Positions 24,831 through 32,998 of a stretch of DNA of 34,312 bases are shown in pieces (the first letter of the stretch is position 1; each line of letters begins with the position of its first letter). The position numbers and the translations under genes were made by a program. Source of the DNA: Planctomycetaceae bacterium (GTDB lineage Bacteria; Planctomycetota; Planctomycetia; Planctomycetales; Planctomycetaceae); the NCBI GenBank assembly GCA_021732995.1, contig JAKFWA010000033.1, positions 1 to 34,312 on the forward strand, read 5' to 3'. The notes beneath the pieces are model-generated. The model was not told the DNA's origin, did no database searches, and saw only the letters and a program-made list of their open reading frames with translations.

Positions 24831-26141
24831 ATGCGTCGTCATTTTTGCAGCCTGCTGCTGGCTGCCAGCGTCTGCGGCATCAGCAGTCCCCTCGTGGCTC
24901 AAGAGCCCGAGAAGAAAGTCACAGCTCCCGTTGGCAAGTCCGAAGGGACGCTGGTGATGCGGGGCAAGCCGTACAAGCTCGAACACGCCGTTGCGTATGA
25001 ATCGAAGGTGTTCGACGACAATTTGATCTCGGTAACGCTCAGCGAAAAACCTCTGCAGATCGACAAGATCAAGTCGTCGTTGCGCGAGGGCAAGGGCACC
25101 GATGACAAGATCTTCATGTTCCATCCGCACGTGAAAGTCACCTTCGGCAAAGATGGTAAGCCGATGTTTTCGAACTCATACGCCGACAACGGCTCGCTGA
25201 GCGTCAGTGGATCATTGAAGGGCGAGTTGAAGGCCAAGGATGGTCGAGTTATCGGCACCGCTTCGATGAAGACCGGCGACGATGAGAAGGGTGTGTCGAG
25301 CTTTGATATCAAGTTCGATCTGGAACTCATTCCTGCTGTCGTGGTGCCAGCGGATCCCAAACCGGAACCGGGTGACAAGCCGAAGACCAAGTCGACCAGC
25401 AAGTCCAAGGGCAAGGATGATGCTCCCAAGGGCGATGCCAAGTCCGGCGGCGATCGGCCGAACGTGCAGGACCTGCTGCTCAAAGACGCGACGGACGTGC
25501 AACTGAAGAAGCTGGTTGAGCAGCTTAACTTCAAGAGTTCGACAGACGTGAAGGCCACGGCCGAAGCGCTCTCGAAGCATCTCGAAGAGCAGAAGTGGAC
25601 GAAGTCCGGATCGGACCTGATTACTCCGAAGTCGGCGATTCTGAAACGGGACAACGGCGCGGCGTCGCTGACAATCTTCGTGAAGCCCGCCGATACCGGT
25701 AGCACCGTGTCGATGATGACCAAGGGGTTGTCGTGGGAAGAAAAGAAGGCCGCCAAACCCGAGCCCGTCGAAGAGGAAACTGTTTCCGCGAAGGGCGTGT
25801 CAGCCAGCAAGTTCCCCGTTCCGGACAAGGCGACGGAAGTCGAGCGCAATGCTGATATTCAAATGGTCATTTTTCGATCCCAATTGGGAGCGAAGGAACT
25901 CGCGGACTTCTATCGCGCCAAGCTGAAGGCGTTGGGCTGGAAAGAAGACAAAGACGAAACGCTTTTGATTGAGGAAGCCGGAACCGGCGCCTTGGTCTTC
26001 ACGAAGGGCAAGGACGCTCTACGGGTACTCATTCAGCCCGGTAAACCTAAATCCGCCTCCCGAGTCGTGATTCAAGGCGAGGGCAGCGCGTTGACGGCAG
26101 ACGCAGATTCCGAAGACACCAAGCCAGCCAAGAAGGAATAA
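24831..26141 (+). CDS. Secreted Lys-rich two-domain protein of unknown function
   Basis: I do not recognise a named family. The 436-residue product has a signal peptide of about 23 residues (ending LVAQ). The first domain (about 24-170) is beta-rich, with KPYKLEHAVAYESKVFDDN and a run of alternating polar/apolar strands. A flexible linker at about 172-215 is rich in Lys, Pro, Ser and Asp. The C-terminal third has VPDKATEVERNADIQMVIFRS followed by LADFYRAKLKALGWKEDKDE, similar to a small domain seen after PVP-type starts in many planctomycete secreted proteins. It ends in a short charged tail (TKPAKKE). The codon use matches its neighbours. GGAG about 12 bases upstream gives a moderate start at 24831. 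It ends just before a strong terminator. Confidence 0.8.
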   Translation: MRRHFCSLLLAASVCGISSPLVAQEPEKKVTAPVGKSEGTLVMRGKPYKLEHAVAYESKVFDDNLISVTLSEKPLQIDKIKSSLREGKGTDDKIFMFHPHVKVTFGKDGKPMFSNSYADNGSLSVSGSLKGELKAKDGRVIGTASMKTGDDEKGVSSFDIKFDLELIPAVVVPADPKPEPGDKPKTKSTSKSKGKDDAPKGDAKSGGDRPNVQDLLLKDATDVQLKKLVEQLNFKSSTDVKATAEALSKHLEEQKWTKSGSDLITPKSAILKRDNGAASLTIFVKPADTGSTVSMMTKGLSWEEKKAAKPEPVEEETVSAKGVSASKFPVPDKATEVERNADIQMVIFRSQLGAKELADFYRAKLKALGWKEDKDETLLIEEAGTGALVFTKGKDALRVLIQPGKPKSASRVVIQGEGSALTADADSEDTKPAKKE

Positions 26142-26165
26142 TAGGTTGTCGAGAAGTTCAAATCA

Positions 26166-26217
26166 CGAGGGCACTGATTGAGTCGGACAGAGACTCGACC
26201 AGTGCCCTCGGACTTTT
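26166..26217 (+). terminator. Rho-independent terminator
   Basis: CGAGGGCACTG (26166-26176) pairs perfectly with CAGTGCCCTCG (26200-26210), with an inner GAGTC/GACTC stem, and is followed by GACTTTT. It lies 24 bp after the secreted protein's stop and between convergent genes, so it could serve both directions, although the reverse side lacks a good U tract. Confidence 0.85.
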
Positions 26218-26249
26218 GGCGACGGCTTTGAAACTTCGTGGCGCTTCGC

Positions 26250-27002
26250 TCAGCGGAAGCCACCGGAGATATGCAGCGTCTGAGCGGTGACCCAGGCGGC
26301 TTCGTCGGAGGCCAGGAAGACTGCGGCGCCGGCGATGTCTTGAGGTTGGCCGATGCGGCCGAGCGGGGTTTGCGATTCGACCACTTTGCGGAAATCGCTT
26401 TCCGTGATGCCTGCGGCGTGCACGCCTTCTGTCTCAACCATACCGGGGTTGATCGCGTTGACTCGTACGCCGCGTGGGCCGAGTTCTTGGGCGAGCGATC
26501 TCGTAATGGCGTCTACGGCTGCCTTGGTGGCACTGTAGACGGAAGTGTTCGCTGGCGTGGCGGTGGCGACGACCGAGCTGATGTTGATGATGTTGCCGCC
26601 CTTCGGTGGGAAGTATTTCACGGCTTCCTGCGATGTCAGCAGCAGGCCCAGCACATTCAGGTCGAACAGCTTATGGAAGTGCTCGGAAGTGACTTCTGAC
26701 AGCGGCGCGAATTCATAGATGCCCGCGTTGTTGACCAGAACGTCGAGGCCTCCAAACGCTTTCTTCGTCTCGGCGAGCAAACGCTGGATGTCGGCCTGCT
26801 GGGAGACATTCGCCTGCACTGCGACGGCCTTGCCGCCCTTGCTCTGAATCTCTTTGACGACGGCGTCCGCTCCGGATTTGCTGGACGAGTAGTTGACGAC
26901 GACCGAGGCGCCTGCGGCGGCCAGATGCTTGGCGATGGCGGCTCCAATGCCCTTGGATGCACCTGTAACGAGAGCGACTTTACCCGCGAGTTTCTGAGAC
27001 AT
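26250..27002 (-). CDS. SDR oxidoreductase, FabG-like
   Basis: This 250-residue short-chain dehydrogenase should reduce a carbonyl or oxidise an alcohol with NAD(P)H. It carries the full classical SDR set. The coenzyme motif TGASKGIG is near residues 14-21, the structural NNAG is near 88-91, the catalytic Ser lies in NIISSVVATATP, and the YxxxK catalytic pair is in SVYSATKAA. The end DEAAWVTAQTLHISGGFR is normal. The sequence looks like the glucose/3-ketoacyl reductase branch, so 3-oxoacyl-ACP reductase is only one possibility. The ATG at 27002 has AAGGA eight bases upstream. It is not with other fatty-acid genes, so a role in fatty-acid synthesis is not supported by context. Confidence 0.93.
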   Translation of the reverse strand: MSQKLAGKVALVTGASKGIGAAIAKHLAAAGASVVVNYSSSKSGADAVVKEIQSKGGKAVAVQANVSQQADIQRLLAETKKAFGGLDVLVNNAGIYEFAPLSEVTSEHFHKLFDLNVLGLLLTSQEAVKYFPPKGGNIINISSVVATATPANTSVYSATKAAVDAITRSLAQELGPRGVRVNAINPGMVETEGVHAAGITESDFRKVVESQTPLGRIGQPQDIAGAAVFLASDEAAWVTAQTLHISGGFR

Positions 27003-27199
27003 GACTAGAATCCTTCATGCTGCATGCGTTGATTTAGTGGTTTGTGCGTGAGTCTGGCGACGCAGGTTGCAGCGGTGAGTTGTTGCGTCGGTTCGACTGA
27101 CACTGGGAATACCTGCGTGTCAGCCGAGCCTTACAAGAAATCTGCGTTTTGTTTTGTCGCCGCACCTGTCATTGAGCGCGGTGCTGAGTGTGCAGCGGT
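27003..27199. other. Intergenic region with a small hairpin
   Basis: No gene is seen in this gap. CTGACAC (27097-27103) and GTGTCAG (27117-27123) form a perfect 7-bp inverted repeat with a 13-base loop. It could be the end of the upstream minus-strand transcript or an operator for the SDR gene. No T tract supports the terminator reading. Confidence 0.35.
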
Positions 27200-29731
27200 T
27201 TATTGGTAGGTCAATTTGGCCGTGGCCGAGCAGTCCTTGTCTGCGATGACCCGCAACCAGCGCGCCTGGAAGCTCGCCGGGAAGGCGTAGTTTGCGGACT
27301 GACCGGGCTCGACGGTGAACGATTTGTGCGCCACCCAATCGCCTTCGCCCGTCAGATCGACCTCGACGCGGAAGGACACCGGCTCGCTCGATGAATGACT
27401 CAGCGTCAGGCGGCGATTGTCATAGCCCCACAGCAGGTAGGCATCACTGGGCTTACCGGCCTTTGCTGCTGAGTTCTGCCAAGGGCCACCCACGCCGGTG
27501 GGTTTGCCAAGCTTCCAGAGATCATCAATCGTGCCGAGCCACACGGCTGCCTTGCCGTCCTCGCTGCGGACGATGTGTAGATTAGCGGTCGCGTTGGCAC
27601 TGACTCCCGCCAGCACCAGCATGCCGCGATACGAGCAGTAATCCATCACCTGCAGGCGGTGAGTCGCAACGGGCCTGACTTTCGCGAAGCCGTCTGCATT
27701 CTCGGCGGGCAGTTCGTAGAACGTGCCATGCGCGCTGAAGAGATCTCGTTCGGTGGCGACTTCACGAGACAACCGCAGGCGACCTTCCAGCGTGGGCAGA
27801 TCGTAAGCCGCGTCGGTCTTCGGCAAACGCCAACGGCGCCCGCGATCATCAATGACCAGCACCGAGGCTTCGTCGATCGAGATGACATCACGCGGAATTG
27901 CCACCTTCGAACGCAACCAGTCCTGAGCTTTGGGATCGTCCATAGGTCGCAGCTTCAGATCCGCTCCGAGTTCATAGCTGCCAACCTGCTGAGCAACCCC
28001 GTTCTCAACTCGAACTGCCGCGAGTTGCAGCGTCCGCTTATTCTCGCCACGGGCGCGTACCAGACCTGCCAGTGTCGGACCTGCATCATCAACCTTCGCC
28101 AAGCCTGCGAACATGGCGTCGGGTTGCGTGTTCCGAGTGTCGGCGTTGCTGAATGTGAAATGCACCGAAGCTGCCGCACAGTCCGAGTTCGCTTTGACGC
28201 GAATCCATTCGCCGCGTTCTTCTTCGCTGAACTCCAGCCACAGGGCTTCGCCGACAGCAACCGTCACGTCGTGGAGAGGTGTCCAACTTCCCTGTCCGCT
28301 GGCGTTCATCTCCAAGGCAAATGTTGCGGGAGCTTTTCCGCTATTCACCACATGAACTGACCGACGCTGCCAGCCGGTGAACAAAAACGGGTCGGAGACG
28401 TCGCCCGACTTCACGGAGTCCCTCAGCCAGACAGCGCCGCTGGCATACGCCGGGCCGAGGCGGTCGGGCGTGTCGGGGGTCGCAAACCACAGGTTCGACT
28501 GTGACTGGCCGGGACCTTCGATCTCGCCCTTGACTTTTCGCTTGTTGAGGAATTCCGATTTCGCGGTGTCGTCGCAACCGAGGACGAGCTGATCGTTCCA
28601 GCGGCAGAAGTCGCCAACGACTTTGAGATACGCCGAACGTGGCCGAATTCCCGCCGTGTTGGCGGCGCTGAAGGTGCGCGGAAACTTCCAGAACAGGCCG
28701 TGCATGGTCATCAGCAGATCCTGCTCGCCGACGTCGCGAATGCGCGGCCATTCAGTGTTCCAGCCGTGAGCACCGTCATAGCTGTGGCTGCCTTTGGGGA
28801 GCCGGAACGAGTGCCAGCGACCGCCGTCCAGCAGCATCAGAATCAGTGAGCGATGGTCCCAGCCGAGACTCCAGATGGGATCAGTCGCTGGTTTTTCATT
28901 CCCCGTCAGCCCGCCCGGTCCGGTGACTTCGGTGAACTGGTTGCGGCGCGTGATGGTCCAGTTGGGAGCAGTCCCATCCCATTCGGCCAGTACGCCCGAG
29001 GGAACTCGCGGATTGCTCAACGCCTCGCGCGCATGATCGCCGTTGTTCGCGTAAATGATGCGGCCTTGTCCGGAAAACAAACCCTTGCCGTGATAGCCCG
29101 GCAGGTCGGCGTGGCGTCCCTGCTTCCGCTGTTCGTCGGCCCAGAGTTCCGTCACAGCCAATGTCTGGACATCGACTTCGTAGAGGCCTTCCTCCATCGT
29201 CGCGAAGTAGATCTTGTCTGCTGGCTGAGTCAGATGGCGCGCGTTGCCGGTGAGGCGTCCAAACATTTTCGAGGATGGGATCGCTCTCACGTTGCGCTTG
29301 GCATCGACAGCGTAAGCACCGATGAAAAGCTGTTGAGACTCGCGGTGAATCATGCGATTCGCATGAGTGCCGCCGACGCTTTCCGGACGCACAATCTGCT
29401 GCAGGTCCGGCGTGATTTCGTAGAGCTTGTCTGAAGAACCGGTGGGACGATGAGGTGGGTACGTCACAACCCACAGACGATCCGCCCAAGGAACGACGGC
29501 GCCAGTGCCGCACTCACCATCGTCGTTGAACATGGCGAGATGCGGGTAGATTCCCGAGACAGAAACTGCCGGTGCTTTGTCGTCTGCTCGAGTTTCTGCT
29601 GCTCCGACGGCCGCCAGCAAGAGTGTGGGAGCAAGAACTTGGCGATTGATCACGCGGAATGCCCGGCAGGACAAAGTGACGCGGCTGGTGAGATCACGAA
29701 TCCAACAACGAACGCTTGGCAGAAGACGCAT
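27200..29731 (-). CDS. Large secreted propeller-like protein of unknown function
   Basis: I do not recognise a named family; the 843-residue product is probably exported. The N-terminus has a long basic region and then a hydrophobic stretch ending AETRADD at about 48, an unusually long signal. The mature part has repeats of Trp- and Gly-rich strands (WADRLWVVTYPPHRPTGSSDKLYE, FGRLTGNARHL, DKIYFATMEEGLYEVD), which suggest a beta-propeller in the first half. A beta-sandwich-like part in the second half has two similar segments: GQGSWTPLHDVTVAVGEALWLEF and GEGDWVAHKSFTVEPGQSANY, a likely internal duplication. The ATG at 29731 (MRLLPS) was chosen over 29770 because AAAGGA lies just upstream. It is divergent from the SDR at 29949. 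It may bind or degrade sugars, but no catalytic motif is seen. Confidence 0.78.
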   Translation of the reverse strand: MRLLPSVRCWIRDLTSRVTLSCRAFRVINRQVLAPTLLLAAVGAAETRADDKAPAVSVSGIYPHLAMFNDDGECGTGAVVPWADRLWVVTYPPHRPTGSSDKLYEITPDLQQIVRPESVGGTHANRMIHRESQQLFIGAYAVDAKRNVRAIPSSKMFGRLTGNARHLTQPADKIYFATMEEGLYEVDVQTLAVTELWADEQRKQGRHADLPGYHGKGLFSGQGRIIYANNGDHAREALSNPRVPSGVLAEWDGTAPNWTITRRNQFTEVTGPGGLTGNEKPATDPIWSLGWDHRSLILMLLDGGRWHSFRLPKGSHSYDGAHGWNTEWPRIRDVGEQDLLMTMHGLFWKFPRTFSAANTAGIRPRSAYLKVVGDFCRWNDQLVLGCDDTAKSEFLNKRKVKGEIEGPGQSQSNLWFATPDTPDRLGPAYASGAVWLRDSVKSGDVSDPFLFTGWQRRSVHVVNSGKAPATFALEMNASGQGSWTPLHDVTVAVGEALWLEFSEEERGEWIRVKANSDCAAASVHFTFSNADTRNTQPDAMFAGLAKVDDAGPTLAGLVRARGENKRTLQLAAVRVENGVAQQVGSYELGADLKLRPMDDPKAQDWLRSKVAIPRDVISIDEASVLVIDDRGRRWRLPKTDAAYDLPTLEGRLRLSREVATERDLFSAHGTFYELPAENADGFAKVRPVATHRLQVMDYCSYRGMLVLAGVSANATANLHIVRSEDGKAAVWLGTIDDLWKLGKPTGVGGPWQNSAAKAGKPSDAYLLWGYDNRRLTLSHSSSEPVSFRVEVDLTGEGDWVAHKSFTVEPGQSANYAFPASFQARWLRVIADKDCSATAKLTYQ

Positions 29732-29948
29732 GCTGATCCTTTTCAATGGTCGCAGAATCAACCGGCGCACTGCGATCCGTGGGTATTCGACTCTGAACTC
29801 TCCGGCGGATCAAACGCGAGAGATTCCGGATCAGACGCCAATCTGCTGGCTGCAGGGCTGACACGTTTGACCTGCGCGGGGCGACTGCTCGAAAGTCTCA
29901 CTCGAACGCGACAACTCGCCGTACATCATCTTCAGCGTTGGGAACTTC

Positions 29949-30740
29949 ATGGACTTACTTCTGAAAGACAAAGTCGTACTGGTTACGGGTGGATCCAAGG
30001 GCATCGGGCAGGGGATCGTCCGCTCCTTTCTGGCTGAAGGTACTCGCGTTGCGAACGTGAACCGTAGCCCTGAGGAAGGTCGCGCACTGGAAGCTGAGTT
30101 CGCAGCTTCGGGTCAGGAATGCGTCTTCATCCAGGCGGACCTCAGCGACGTGACTACCTGTCAGCGGGCTGTTGAACAGACGATCGCGAAGTTTGGTCGA
30201 CTGGATGTGCTGGTGAACAATGCCGGCGTGAATGACGGGGTGGGTCTCACCGCCGGGCCAGACGCATTTTTGGGCTCGCTGCAACGCAACCTGCTGCATG
30301 TCTACGCGATGGCTCACTACTCATTGCCCGAGCTCAAGAAGTCACGCGGTTCGATCATCAACATCGGATCGAAGGTCAGTGTCACGGGGCAGGGCGGAAC
30401 TTCAGGCTATGCTGCGGCGAAAGGGGCGATCAATGGCCTGACGCGCGAATGGGCCTTGGATCTGGCTGAGCATCACATCCGAGTTAACACCGTGATCCCG
30501 GCGGAAGTCTGGACGCCGCTCTACGAGAACTGGCTCAACACGATGCCTGATCCTGCTGGCAAGCGACGCGAAATCGAAGCCATGATTCCTTTCGAGCAAC
30601 GTTTCACGACCTGCGCCGAAATCGCCGATGCAGTCGTGTTCCTGGCCTCGGAGCGATCAAGTCACACGACGGGGCAGATTATCTTCGTCGATGGTGGCTA
30701 CACCCACTTTGACCGCAAGTACTCACTGGGTTCGAAGTGA
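29949..30740 (+). CDS. SDR oxidoreductase, L-fucose-dehydrogenase-like
   Basis: This 263-residue short-chain dehydrogenase is of classical type. The coenzyme motif is TGGSKGIG (residues about 14-21), NNAG is near 90, and the catalytic GSK/Y-AAAK region is near 140-160 (SGYAAAKGA). The C-terminal half, VIPAEVWTPLYENWL followed by FEQRFTTCAEIADAVVFLASERSSHTTGQIIFVDGGYTHFDR, resembles sugar dehydrogenases of the L-fucose/L-rhamnose kind. That assignment is from memory of family features and is moderate. The substrate is not proven. The start has no strong ribosome binding site, but MDLLLKDKVVLVTGG is the normal family opening. It is divergent from the propeller-like protein, and a shared role in fucose-containing polymer use is a speculation. 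Confidence 0.85.
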   Translation: MDLLLKDKVVLVTGGSKGIGQGIVRSFLAEGTRVANVNRSPEEGRALEAEFAASGQECVFIQADLSDVTTCQRAVEQTIAKFGRLDVLVNNAGVNDGVGLTAGPDAFLGSLQRNLLHVYAMAHYSLPELKKSRGSIINIGSKVSVTGQGGTSGYAAAKGAINGLTREWALDLAEHHIRVNTVIPAEVWTPLYENWLNTMPDPAGKRREIEAMIPFEQRFTTCAEIADAVVFLASERSSHTTGQIIFVDGGYTHFDRKYSLGSK

Positions 30741-30815
30741 GTCGGGCTGGTACGACCTCCCGCGAAAGCGGAGCACCGCAATCTCCGTCGAATTTACAAA
30801 CATCAACGTAATGTC

Positions 30816-30843
30816 TTGACTGATACAAAACCGATGGCAGAAT
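30816..30843 (+). promoter_or_regulatory. Candidate sigma-70-type promoter
   Basis: TTGACT (30816-30821) matches five of six bases of the -35 consensus, and CAGAAT (30838-30843), 16 bp on, matches four of six of the -10. It precedes the hairpin, the small ORF and the membrane protein gene, all on plus. Confidence 0.4.
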
Positions 30844-30860
30844 GCAACGCGGATTTGTCC

Positions 30861-30878
30861 ATCACGCGTTAGCGTGAT
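30861..30878 (+). promoter_or_regulatory. Perfect hairpin in the leader
   Basis: ATCACGC and GCGTGAT pair perfectly around GTTA. It lies about 20 bp after the candidate -10 box and 36 bp before the small ORF. It could be an operator or an RNA hairpin; no T tract follows, so it is not a simple terminator. Confidence 0.5.
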
Positions 30879-30914
30879 CTGATTGCAACGACGGCGATCT
30901 TGCGGAGGCCAGCG

Positions 30915-30959
30915 ATGAAGCGAGCCATACGAAGACGACGTGCCCGTGACCCGCCGTGA
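30915..30959 (+). CDS. Possible basic leader peptide, 14 residues
   Basis: ATG at 30915 opens MKRAIRRRRARDPP and a TGA. GGAGG stands about seven bases ahead, one of the better ribosome binding sites in the window. Seven of 14 residues are Lys or Arg. It might be a leader peptide for the downstream membrane protein gene, but 270 bp separate them and no attenuator was found. Chance occurrence is quite possible. Confidence 0.25.
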   Translation: MKRAIRRRRARDPP

Positions 30960-31228
30960 ATAGTCCGGACAGATAACGCAGTCGTTGGCGGTTCTTCATT
31001 TCTTAAAAGCCTGAATTAACCCCGTCTCTCAGGCACCCGCGACGACTTGAAAGCACTTCTATGGCTTCCTCGTTCCGTGAGAAGTGCGCCGGCGTTCCGC
31101 CGTGTGCTGGCGGACGTTCTGCGCTTGGAGCAACCCCTCTGTAAGGACTCCTATGGCGAGTTCCTGTCTTTGCTCATCCCTTTTTGGCGCTGCGGGCTCA
31201 GTGCAGCACTGCGATCTGGAGGTGCGGC

Positions 31229-32929
31229 ATGTCACGTTCACAAGTTCCGTGGTTATTGAAACTCCTCTACAACCATAATCCCTTTTATTTAATTAGCGCT
31301 GGCTTGAGTGTGTACGGCCTGAAGATGTTCTTCAAACCCTTCGAGGTCGAGTACATCGAGCCGTGGAACCTGATGGGCGCTTTGAGCGCTCTGACACTGC
31401 TGATGGCATTTACTGCCTACTGCATTGTGAAGTTTGGACGGGTGTGGGAGGACGCCCGCTCTATCGTTCTGGTATTATTATTGATGTTTTTTGCGATCTC
31501 GGTCAGCTTTGATGAGATCGTCACGTTGGTGTCCTGGGAAGCCAACACAGCCGTTGATGCGCTGGCGTTGATGGGTTCTGGGCTGTTGCTTTCCGTCAGT
31601 GTTACGGAAGCGTTGCTATCTGGCCTGAAGATTCGGTTGCCCTGGTCTTACCGCTTGCCCTTTTATGGGCTGCTGGCATTGTTCTTTGGTTTTCCGTTGT
31701 GGGTTTCACCCGAAGTTTCAGGCTGCGCGCCCGCGATGGCGACGTATCGAGTGGCGCTATTTCCGAGTTTCGCGGGGCTGATCACGCTTGGCCTCTTGCC
31801 TGCCGTGCGAAGTGGCCGGAGCGCAGTCGTTGAAAATGGAACTCCCTGGAAATGGCCTTGTTTTCCGTGGTGTTTGTTCGTGTTTATGGGGCTCGCGGTT
31901 TGCTTGAGATCCTATTCATTGGCAATTTCATTTGATCGAGCCAATGCTCGAGCCCACTTCTGGGACACATCCTTTGGAATGTATTATCTCGTCCCATTTC
32001 TGGGGGCGGTGTTACTCGTGTTGCTCGAACTGGGCCTCGTCGAGCGGATCAGGAAGTTACAGGACGGGGTGTTACTGGCCGCGCCTTTGCTGGTTGCGAT
32101 GTCACGTCCCTGGCTCGAGAACCGGAGTTGGCATTACTCGCGGAATTTGTTTTTGCAGGACGTCATCTCAACCATAGGGTCGCCTGTGGCGATTGCTATG
32201 TGTGGTCTGATGGTGTTTTATGGCTACGCATGGCTGCGTGGCGTGCGGAGAGCCGAACTGGGGTTCATCGCGGCGTCGATGATGAATTTGTTTGTGGGAC
32301 CGCAGTCGTTGAGCTTGTCGACACATATGCAACAGTATTGGCCGCTCGTGGGCTTGGGCATTGTGGAACTGGCCTACGGGCTGATCTTCCGACAGAGCCC
32401 GCGCACGTTGCTCGGCGCGGGCAGTCTGACGCTCGGGGGCACGTGGTTGGGAGTACAAGCGGGCCTGACTCCAGCTGAACCATTTGTGATATGGCATGCG
32501 TTGCTATTCGGGGTAATAGCGATCACGACTCTCTATCGTGATTTCTGGGCAATTGCTTTGCGTCCGGTGGCCGGAGTGTTGCTCGGACTGGCCTCCCTGA
32601 TGGTTCTTGCCTCAGAGACTCACTTTGGTCTGACGGGATTACTCTTCGCTGCTTACGTGGCCGTGATGATTTTGATGGCGATTTCTCTCGGACTGATGCT
32701 GCGTGAGCGGTGGTATCTGATCGCAGGCGGATCAACAGCCGCTGCCAGCGTGGCTGCGGTGGGCTGGCAGTTTTGTGTGCGACTCTATGAGATTGACGGC
32801 GGAATTCCGCTGGCAGCGGCAGGATTCTGTTTTGTGACCGCTGTATTGATCAGCGTTCTGAAAGCCGGTCGAAGTCAGAACGAGAACTCAGAGCCTGCCG
32901 TTCAGCGTTTGGGGCATCTGGACGAGTAG
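31229..32929 (+). CDS. Multi-pass integral membrane protein of unknown function
   Basis: I do not recognise the function of this 566-residue protein. It has roughly 14-16 hydrophobic stretches of membrane-spanning length spread evenly from residue 17 to 545, with short loops. There is no signal peptide or soluble domain except a polar C-terminal tail of about 25 residues. The N-terminus MSRSQVPWLLKLLYNHNPFY opens close to the first segment. Notable loop motifs are RANARAHFWDTSFGMYYL and MSRPWLENRSWHYSRNLFLQD. The overall shape recalls polytopic transport or glycan-assembly proteins but no family signature is visible. The ATG at 31229 was chosen over 31184 because GGAGG is six bases ahead and the upstream residues are not hydrophobic. 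Next to it, convergent, are two sugar/surface-type genes. Confidence 0.82.
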   Translation: MSRSQVPWLLKLLYNHNPFYLISAGLSVYGLKMFFKPFEVEYIEPWNLMGALSALTLLMAFTAYCIVKFGRVWEDARSIVLVLLLMFFAISVSFDEIVTLVSWEANTAVDALALMGSGLLLSVSVTEALLSGLKIRLPWSYRLPFYGLLALFFGFPLWVSPEVSGCAPAMATYRVALFPSFAGLITLGLLPAVRSGRSAVVENGTPWKWPCFPWCLFVFMGLAVCLRSYSLAISFDRANARAHFWDTSFGMYYLVPFLGAVLLVLLELGLVERIRKLQDGVLLAAPLLVAMSRPWLENRSWHYSRNLFLQDVISTIGSPVAIAMCGLMVFYGYAWLRGVRRAELGFIAASMMNLFVGPQSLSLSTHMQQYWPLVGLGIVELAYGLIFRQSPRTLLGAGSLTLGGTWLGVQAGLTPAEPFVIWHALLFGVIAITTLYRDFWAIALRPVAGVLLGLASLMVLASETHFGLTGLLFAAYVAVMILMAISLGLMLRERWYLIAGGSTAAASVAAVGWQFCVRLYEIDGGIPLAAAGFCFVTAVLISVLKAGRSQNENSEPAVQRLGHLDE

Positions 32930-32953
32930 TTATCTTGTGGAGTCATGATCGGT

Positions 32954-32987
32954 GGCCGGTGGATAGCTTCCGCAGCTTCCATCGGCC
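32954..32987. terminator. Candidate bidirectional hairpin terminator
   Basis: GGCCGGTGGA (32954-32963) pairs with TCCATCGGCC (32978-32987) with one G/U, and continues after one bulged T as AGCT/AGCT around TCCGC. It lies between the membrane protein's stop and the convergent FkbM stop. The plus side is followed by CATTTCT, a weak U tract. Confidence 0.5.
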
Positions 32988-32998
32988 CATTTCTACAC

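Larger units (their letters stand above)
30741..31228. other. Long leader region before the membrane protein gene
   Basis: This 488-bp region has no long gene. It holds a promoter candidate (30816-30843), a perfect hairpin (30861-30878), a possible 14-codon ORF (30915-30959), and a short palindrome CAGTGC-A-GCACTG (31199-31211) close to the ribosome binding site of the membrane protein. Overlapping longer frames here lack supporting features. Confidence 0.5.

Noticed and set aside
27659-28360. 233-codon open frame on plus
   Set aside because: It is antisense to the large secreted protein and lacks conserved motifs.
31047-31259. 70-codon frame in the leader of the membrane protein
   Set aside because: No ribosome binding site or protein-like pattern, and it overlaps the better-supported start at 31229.
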